Assembly: GCA_947588325.1 (NCBI GenBank)
Contig: CANPYH010000092.1
Span: 1-5,362 of the forward strand
Direction of reading: 5' to 3'
Length of the DNA: 5,362 bases
Source: an uncultured Clostridia bacterium
GTDB lineage: Bacteria > Bacillota > Clostridia > Christensenellales > Pumilibacteraceae
Positions 1 through 2,833 of this stretch are shown here, piece by piece. Position 1 is the stretch's first letter. Every line of letters starts with the position of its first letter. The notes beneath the pieces are model-generated. The model was not told where the DNA came from and did not search any database. It saw nothing but the letters and a program-made list of their open reading frames with translations. Position numbers and translations under genes: made by a program.

Positions 1-81
1 CTGAAAGCGGCTATGCCCGCCAGCGATATTATCCGCACCGAGTTTAACCGCGGCTATTGCTTTACGGGAGAGGTGTTATAA
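1..81 (+). CDS. Response regulator, C-terminal end (probable OmpR/PhoB-type winged-helix), 5' partial
   Basis: Only the last 26 codons and a TAA stop (79-81) are inside the window. The visible peptide includes DIIRTEFNRGYCF, which fits the final beta-hairpin ('wing') of OmpR/PhoB-type DNA-binding domains, where a pattern like I(R/K)T-x-(R/K)G-x-GY-x-F ends the protein. By family knowledge such a regulator is phosphorylated on an N-terminal receiver domain, not visible here, and then binds target promoters in the cytoplasm. The sensor kinase starts 6 bp after the stop, which strongly supports a cognate regulator-kinase pair in one transcript. The stop lies in the same frame as the kinase, so only TAA-TCC-GCC separates the two reading frames. 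The receiver domain is out of view, so the assignment rests on the tail motif and the gene order. Another winged-helix regulator is the main alternative. Confidence 0.62.
   Translation: MKAAMPASDIIRTEFNRGYCFTGEVL
67..76 (+). promoter_or_regulatory. Ribosome binding site for the histidine kinase
   Basis: The purine-rich stretch GGGAGAGGTG lies 11 bases before the GTG start at 88, a workable spacing for a Shine-Dalgarno sequence. It sits inside the last codons of the upstream regulator, so the two genes are probably translationally coupled. It is the main evidence for the GTG start, since no ATG with a comparable site lies nearby in this frame. Confidence 0.6.
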
Positions 82-87
82 TCCGCC

Positions 88-2124
88 GTGAAAAGGAACG
101 CAAAAAACCTTATCATACTTTTCAGCGTATTGGTCGCCTGTGTCGCCTTCTCGCTTATCATGCTGTTTGCGGGGAGCCGCATACCTGCCGACACCCCCGT
201 CCGCATTAAGGACGTCGGGGGCGTTCCCGTCAATACCGTTTCTATCGCCGATATCGACGGCGTTATGAACATGACGGCTATTAACTATATCCCCAACGAC
301 TTTGTCCTGCCTACCGACGTCGTTTCCAACGAATATAACGGCTCTGTGGCAAAGCGCGGGACCTACCGTTTCTATATCGACACGCTCACAGGCGACGAGT
401 GGAATGACAGCGGGCGCCTGGACAGCCTGTTAGCCCCTGACGGGAATTGGCACCTCACCATATATCTCCCGCCCGTGCTTTCGGCGTGCAGCGTCTTTGT
501 GCAATACTCCAGCGCGGACTATGTCGGCACTATCGACAGGTACAATATCGATTATTATGTCAACTTCTCCGCGCCCTCCGAGTTCGACGACTCCGTTTTG
601 CACAATACGGCGACCGAGCCGCTCTTCCTCGATATCCCCATATCCGCCGACGGCAAGTTTTCCAAAGAATGCAAAGTCACGGTGCACTACGAGACGGACA
701 ACGACAATTTTGTAGGCTTTTTGGGACCCGTGTTAATCGGCAAGGACGCGGCGATTCGGGGCGTAGTCAATTCCAACCGCTCCGTCGTTCTGCTCGGCGC
801 CATTCTCGGTGCGGGGACGTTGCTGCTTTTCCTGCTTATTTGCCTGCTTAAACGCTCCTTCTCCTTTATCCCCCAGCTGCTCTTTGCCGTGGGGATATTC
901 GCCGCGCTGTTCTCGACTTTCTTCGTGTACGGCTTTACCACCGTGCCCTATCTGCTCTTTGCTATCCGCCGCTTCTCCATCGGCTTTATACTCTTCGCCT
1001 CCGCTCTCTACCTGCCCAAGAAGTTCGGCAAACTCCCCGTTCTATACCCCGTCGCCGGCGTCACCATTGTCGCGACCGTTTTGGCGTTTATCTCGCCCTT
1101 TATGACGAGCGTAGCCGCGTATCTTGCGGTATGCTGCACCTATATAGTGTTAGCCTGCGCCTCCGTCGTCGTGATATTCGCCTTTGTTATCCGCGACATT
1201 TACAAGGGCAAGCCTTTGGGGCTTCGGCTTAACACCATTATTGTGGGCGTATCCGTCATTATCGCTTTGTTCTCGGGGTTACATATCCCCTATGCCGTGC
1301 TCGGTCCGACCTTCTGGCTATACCTCGGCGCGCTCGGGGTTACGCTCGTTCTCGGTATCCGCGAGTTCGTCTCGATGGAATTGCACAATCGCTATCTCAC
1401 CGCCAATCTCGAACAGGAAGTCAAGAAGCAGACCAAGAGCCTTCGTGACGTGCTTACCGAGCGGGATAATATTCTGTTATACGTCAGCCACGATATGAAA
1501 AAGGCCGCCGACAGCATGGGCGAGTCGCTTACCGACCTGCGCCAGAACATTGCCGAGCCTACCCTCGCGGCGAAAGTGGACGGCTTATTACAGAAAAGCG
1601 CCGAGCTTAAAAAGGACTTTATCGACCTCGGCAAGTACGGGCGGCAAAACTATGTCGCCGAGGATTCCGAAGCGATCAACCTCAGCGATTTGGTCAGGAA
1701 TGTTACCGACGACCTGCGCCCCGACTGCGAGGCTAACGGCATTGTTATGACGGTCACGCTCTCCGAGTCTCTGGAAGTGTACGCTAAACGCACCGCACTG
1801 CAAAGCGTGGTGCTTAACCTCGTTATGAACGCGATCGAACACTCCGCTTGCACCGAGCTTACCGTCTCCGCACTCCGCCACAAGGGCATGTGCCGCCTCG
1901 AAATCGTCGATAACGGACACGGCATTACCACCGATAAGGACGTCTTTGCTCCCTTCGTTTCGGGCAATCCCTCCGAGCATAACTCCGGTCTCGGGCTGTT
2001 TTTAGCCAAGTCCGCCCTCGAGTCTATGCACGGCTCCATTGTCTACGAACGCCGCGACGGTCTCACCTATTTTATCGCCACCCTCCCCCTCTCCTACCCC
2101 CCCCCCGCGGGATTAGGCATGTAA
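88..2124 (+). CDS. Membrane sensor histidine kinase with seven-helix (7TMR-DISM-like) sensor
   Basis: A 678-residue two-component kinase expected to autophosphorylate on His and pass phosphate to the regulator encoded just upstream. Start: GTG at 88 behind a purine-rich site. Visible layout: membrane segment about 8-28; extracytoplasmic region about 30-231, rich in alternating hydrophobic strands (for example WHLTIYLPP, CSVFVQYSS) and resembling a beta-sandwich ligand domain; seven hydrophobic helices at about 233-254, 261-283, 287-309, 317-338, 342-368, 381-400 and 402-424; a charged coiled coil at about 434-462; phosphoacceptor H-box YVSHDMKKAADSM with His468; N-box NLVMNAIEHSA with Asn581; G1 box IVDNGHGI with Asp608; and G2 box NSGLGLFLAKSALE around 633-642. 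There is no HAMP domain. The order TM, beta domain, 7TM, kinase matches 7TMR-DISM receptors, which is an inference from topology. The H-box lacks the usual proline five residues after His. The tail SYPPPAGLGM follows a C10 run. The ligand is unknown. Confidence 0.9.
   Translation: MKRNAKNLIILFSVLVACVAFSLIMLFAGSRIPADTPVRIKDVGGVPVNTVSIADIDGVMNMTAINYIPNDFVLPTDVVSNEYNGSVAKRGTYRFYIDTLTGDEWNDSGRLDSLLAPDGNWHLTIYLPPVLSACSVFVQYSSADYVGTIDRYNIDYYVNFSAPSEFDDSVLHNTATEPLFLDIPISADGKFSKECKVTVHYETDNDNFVGFLGPVLIGKDAAIRGVVNSNRSVVLLGAILGAGTLLLFLLICLLKRSFSFIPQLLFAVGIFAALFSTFFVYGFTTVPYLLFAIRRFSIGFILFASALYLPKKFGKLPVLYPVAGVTIVATVLAFISPFMTSVAAYLAVCCTYIVLACASVVVIFAFVIRDIYKGKPLGLRLNTIIVGVSVIIALFSGLHIPYAVLGPTFWLYLGALGVTLVLGIREFVSMELHNRYLTANLEQEVKKQTKSLRDVLTERDNILLYVSHDMKKAADSMGESLTDLRQNIAEPTLAAKVDGLLQKSAELKKDFIDLGKYGRQNYVAEDSEAINLSDLVRNVTDDLRPDCEANGIVMTVTLSESLEVYAKRTALQSVVLNLVMNAIEHSACTELTVSALRHKGMCRLEIVDNGHGITTDKDVFAPFVSGNPSEHNSGLGLFLAKSALESMHGSIVYERRDGLTYFIATLPLSYPPPAGLGM
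2097..2106 (+). repeat. C10 homopolymer at the 3' end of the kinase gene
   Basis: Ten consecutive C residues encode the end of Tyr and three Pro codons, six codons before the kinase stop. All catalytic motifs lie upstream, so a length change would only alter the tail. One extra C would read on through the first direct repeat to a TAA at 2142-2144, giving a tail ending HVNAQADY. One fewer C would stop almost at once, after PPPRD. The tract is prone to replication slippage or sequencing error. Confidence 0.85.
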
Positions 2125-2162
2125 ACGCCCAAGCCGATTATTAAAGTCCAACCATAAACGGC
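2121..2162 (+). repeat. Imperfect direct repeat, copy A (overlaps kinase stop)
   Basis: This 42-bp copy matches positions 2224-2265 without gaps at 32 of 42 bases. It begins at the last base of the kinase's final Met codon and includes the stop. The invariant core is GATTATTAAA. The ends can pair: CGCC (2126-2129) with GGCG (2160-2163). Three of the ten differences fall in the first 25 bases and seven in the last 17. Confidence 0.7.
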
Positions 2163-2201
2163 GCGGGGGTGTAAGGCGCGATAAGCCGCTGCCGACACGG
2201 G

Positions 2202-2217
2202 GCACCGACACCGGTGC
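2202..2217. other. Small GC-rich hairpin between the two direct repeats
   Basis: GCACCG (2202-2207) and CGGTGC (2212-2217) are perfect inverted repeats around a 4-base loop. No T-tract follows on either strand, so this is unlikely to be a complete intrinsic terminator. It may be part of the repeat array. Confidence 0.4.
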
Positions 2218-2223
2218 GGGTGT

Positions 2224-2265
2224 GTAAATGCCAAAGCTGATTATTAAAACCTAACTTTATATGGC
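2224..2265 (+). repeat. Imperfect direct repeat, copy B
   Basis: The second copy lies 103 bp after copy A and shares GATTATTAAA and flanking bases. Here the terminal pairing is TGCC (2229-2232) with GGCA (2263-2266), so the outermost C-G pair of copy A is replaced by a T-A pair. One more pair (A2228 with T2267) forms only in this copy. It ends 10 bp before the inverted-repeat element. Confidence 0.7.
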
Positions 2266-2275
2266 ATAATCATAG

Positions 2276-2329
2276 ACAATCCCCTCAGGCGGACTTCGTC
2301 CGCCAGCCCCCCCTCGACTTCGGGCGGCC
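2276..2329 (+). repeat. Left terminal inverted repeat
   Basis: The arm has three parts: an outer 12 bp (2276-2287), a self-complementary insert GGCGGAC-TTC-GTCCGCC (2288-2304), and an inner 25 bp ending TTCGGGCGGCC (2305-2329). The inner part contains a run of seven C, against six G in the right arm. Confidence 0.8.
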
Positions 2330-2336
2330 CACCTGC

Positions 2337-2353
2337 TACCCGAGTTTCGGGTA
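2337..2353. other. Hairpin inside the inverted-repeat element
   Basis: TACCCGA (2337-2343) and TCGGGTA (2347-2353) form a perfect 7-bp stem with a GTT loop, 7 bp inside the left terminal repeat. No T-tract follows, so a terminator is unlikely; it is probably part of the folded structure of the element. Confidence 0.5.
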
Positions 2354-2413
2354 CATAACCAACACCCTTGTAATGATACAAATCAAGTAATTATATCCAC
2401 GAAAAGCGGGGAA

Positions 2414-2480
2414 CGAATGTGTGCCGCCCCGAAAGATAGAAGAGCACGAATAGTCGGGCGCGAATGTGGCCGCCCGAAGT
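2414..2480 (+). repeat. Degenerate direct repeat in the right half of the element
   Basis: CGAATGTG-T-GCCGCCCCGAA (from 2414) recurs as CGAATGTG-GCCGCCCGAA (from 2461), identical over 18 bases if two single-base gaps are allowed. The second copy runs into the right terminal repeat, so the first looks like a decayed or duplicated end of that arm. Confidence 0.5.
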
Positions 2481-2516
2481 CGAGGGGGGCTGGCGCGTAG
2501 CGCCTGAGGGGATTGT
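2468..2516 (-). repeat. Right terminal inverted repeat
   Basis: This is the complement of the left arm: inner 24 bp (2468-2491), a shorter palindrome GGCGC-GTA-GCGCC (2492-2504) where the left arm has a 17-bp one, and outer 12 bp (2505-2516). The mini-palindromes share only their GGCG/CGCC ends, yet each is perfectly self-complementary. Confidence 0.8.
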
Positions 2517-2521
2517 AAAGT

Positions 2522-2570
2522 TTATATCAAGATGAGTAACATATTGCCGAGCGGAGATTGTTATATCAAG
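2522..2570 (+). repeat. Pair of 10-bp direct repeats TTATATCAAG
   Basis: TTATATCAAG occurs at 2522-2531 and again at 2561-2570, 39 bp apart start to start, immediately right of the inverted-repeat element. It is AT-rich and short, so chance is possible. No function is assigned. Confidence 0.35.
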
Positions 2571-2634
2571 TTATCCTTTTTCGAAAGTCTGTCACGAACC
2601 GATATATAGAAGGCACAGAGTACCGTTCAGGGTG

Positions 2635-2699
2635 CGAGAGAGGTTATTTCGACACAGGAGTTTACTAAAACCGTAAATGACTGTGTCGAAATGTTCTCG
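2635..2699. other. Nested stem-loop with perfect 12-bp stem
   Basis: ATTTCGACACAG (2646-2657) pairs perfectly with CTGTGTCGAAAT (2681-2692). Inside, a symmetric 3x3 internal loop leads to a second stem, TTTAC (2661-2665) with GTAAA (2673-2677), closed by a 7-base loop. Outside, CGAGA (2635-2639) can pair with TCTCG (2695-2699). No T-tract follows on either strand, so this is not a standard terminator. It could be a structured RNA, a protein-binding site or a remnant end of a mobile element. It cannot be assigned a strand from sequence alone. Confidence 0.5.
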
Positions 2700-2719
2700 G
2701 TTCGCGCGTATCAACGGTG

Positions 2720-2749
2720 CTATGTGACTTCCCACCCAAATTGTTCCAT
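2720..2749 (-). CDS. Candidate 9-residue micro-ORF (MEQFGWEVT) downstream of rpoC
   Basis: On the - strand, an ATG (2747-2749) opens a 9-codon frame, MEQFGWEVT, ending in TAG. A strong Shine-Dalgarno-like stretch, GGAGGGAG, lies four bases upstream and abuts the terminator stem. The strong site is the only reason to list it. It could be a leader peptide, the surviving start of a lost gene, or chance. No downstream - strand gene is visible for it to control. The 12-bp hairpin lies about 30 bp beyond its stop. Confidence 0.15.
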   Translation of the reverse strand: MEQFGWEVT

Positions 2750-2760
2750 AATACTCCCTC

Positions 2761-2818
2761 CAATAAACGAAAAGAGGACAGCGTGTACACGCTATCCTCT
2801 TTTCGTTTATTGTTTTTT
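2761..2818. terminator. Bidirectional intrinsic terminator between kinase and rpoC operons
   Basis: A 24-bp stem pairs 2761-2784 with 2789-2812 around GTAC. Its core is GC-containing (GAGGACAGCG) and its outer part is an A-rich/T-rich arm, so transcripts from either side end in a U-rich stretch. The single mismatch is C-A in + strand RNA but a tolerated U-G pair in - strand RNA, which favours function for rpoC. On the + strand, six T (2813-2818) follow the stem, favouring use by rightward transcripts too. It lies 16 bp past the rpoC stop. Confidence 0.85.
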
Positions 2819-2833
2819 GATTATTCCGCGCTA

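Larger units (their letters stand above)
2276..2516. mobile_element. MITE-like non-coding inverted-repeat element (241 bp)
   Basis: The element is bounded by long terminal inverted repeats: the left arm (2276-2329) begins ACAATCCCCTCA and the right arm (2468-2516) ends with its complement TGAGGGGATTGT. Apart from one base in a C7/G6 run and a central mini-palindrome, the arms are exact complements over about 50 bp. The 138-bp centre has no ORF. It contains a 7-bp hairpin and a degenerate second copy of the inner part of the right arm. Length, long terminal repeats and lack of coding capacity fit a miniature inverted-repeat transposable element or a related structured intergenic repeat. I recall similar GC-rich CCCCTCA-type palindromic repeats scattered in gut Clostridia, but cannot verify this. 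No clear target-site duplication is visible, so mobility is inferred, not shown. Confidence 0.65.
2125..2833. other. Convergent intergenic region, repeat- and hairpin-rich
   Basis: About 710 bp separate the + strand kinase stop from the - strand rpoC stop. No convincing protein gene is present on either strand; stops are frequent in all frames. The left third carries two related 42-bp repeats and a small GC hairpin. The middle is a 241-bp inverted-repeat element. The right third carries a nested hairpin, a 9-codon candidate ORF and a bidirectional terminator. I see no obvious intrinsic terminator directly after the kinase; the first good T-tract hairpin for + strand transcripts is the shared one at 2761-2818. 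Confidence 0.8.

Noticed and set aside
447..851. 134-codon frame on the + strand within the kinase sensor region
   Set aside because: Out-of-frame shadow, Arg-rich and low in motif content, with no independent start signal; the real kinase frame continues through it.
1588..2039. Two ~130-codon frames on the - strand inside the kinase gene
   Set aside because: They overlap the HATPase motifs in the real frame and show no motif or convincing ribosome site.
2202..2217. Terminator for the kinase operon
   Set aside because: The hairpin is followed by GGGTGTGT, not a T-tract, on the + strand.
2266..2526. Target-site duplication flanking the inverted-repeat element
   Set aside because: TTTATAT occurs on both sides (about 2256 and 2521) but at different distances from the ends; no matching bases directly abut both termini.
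2125..2760. CRISPR array, tRNA or integron attC site
   Set aside because: Repeats are only two, diverged and unevenly spaced; no tRNA cloverleaf arms are seen; the hairpin at 2646-2692 lacks the paired core sites of attC.
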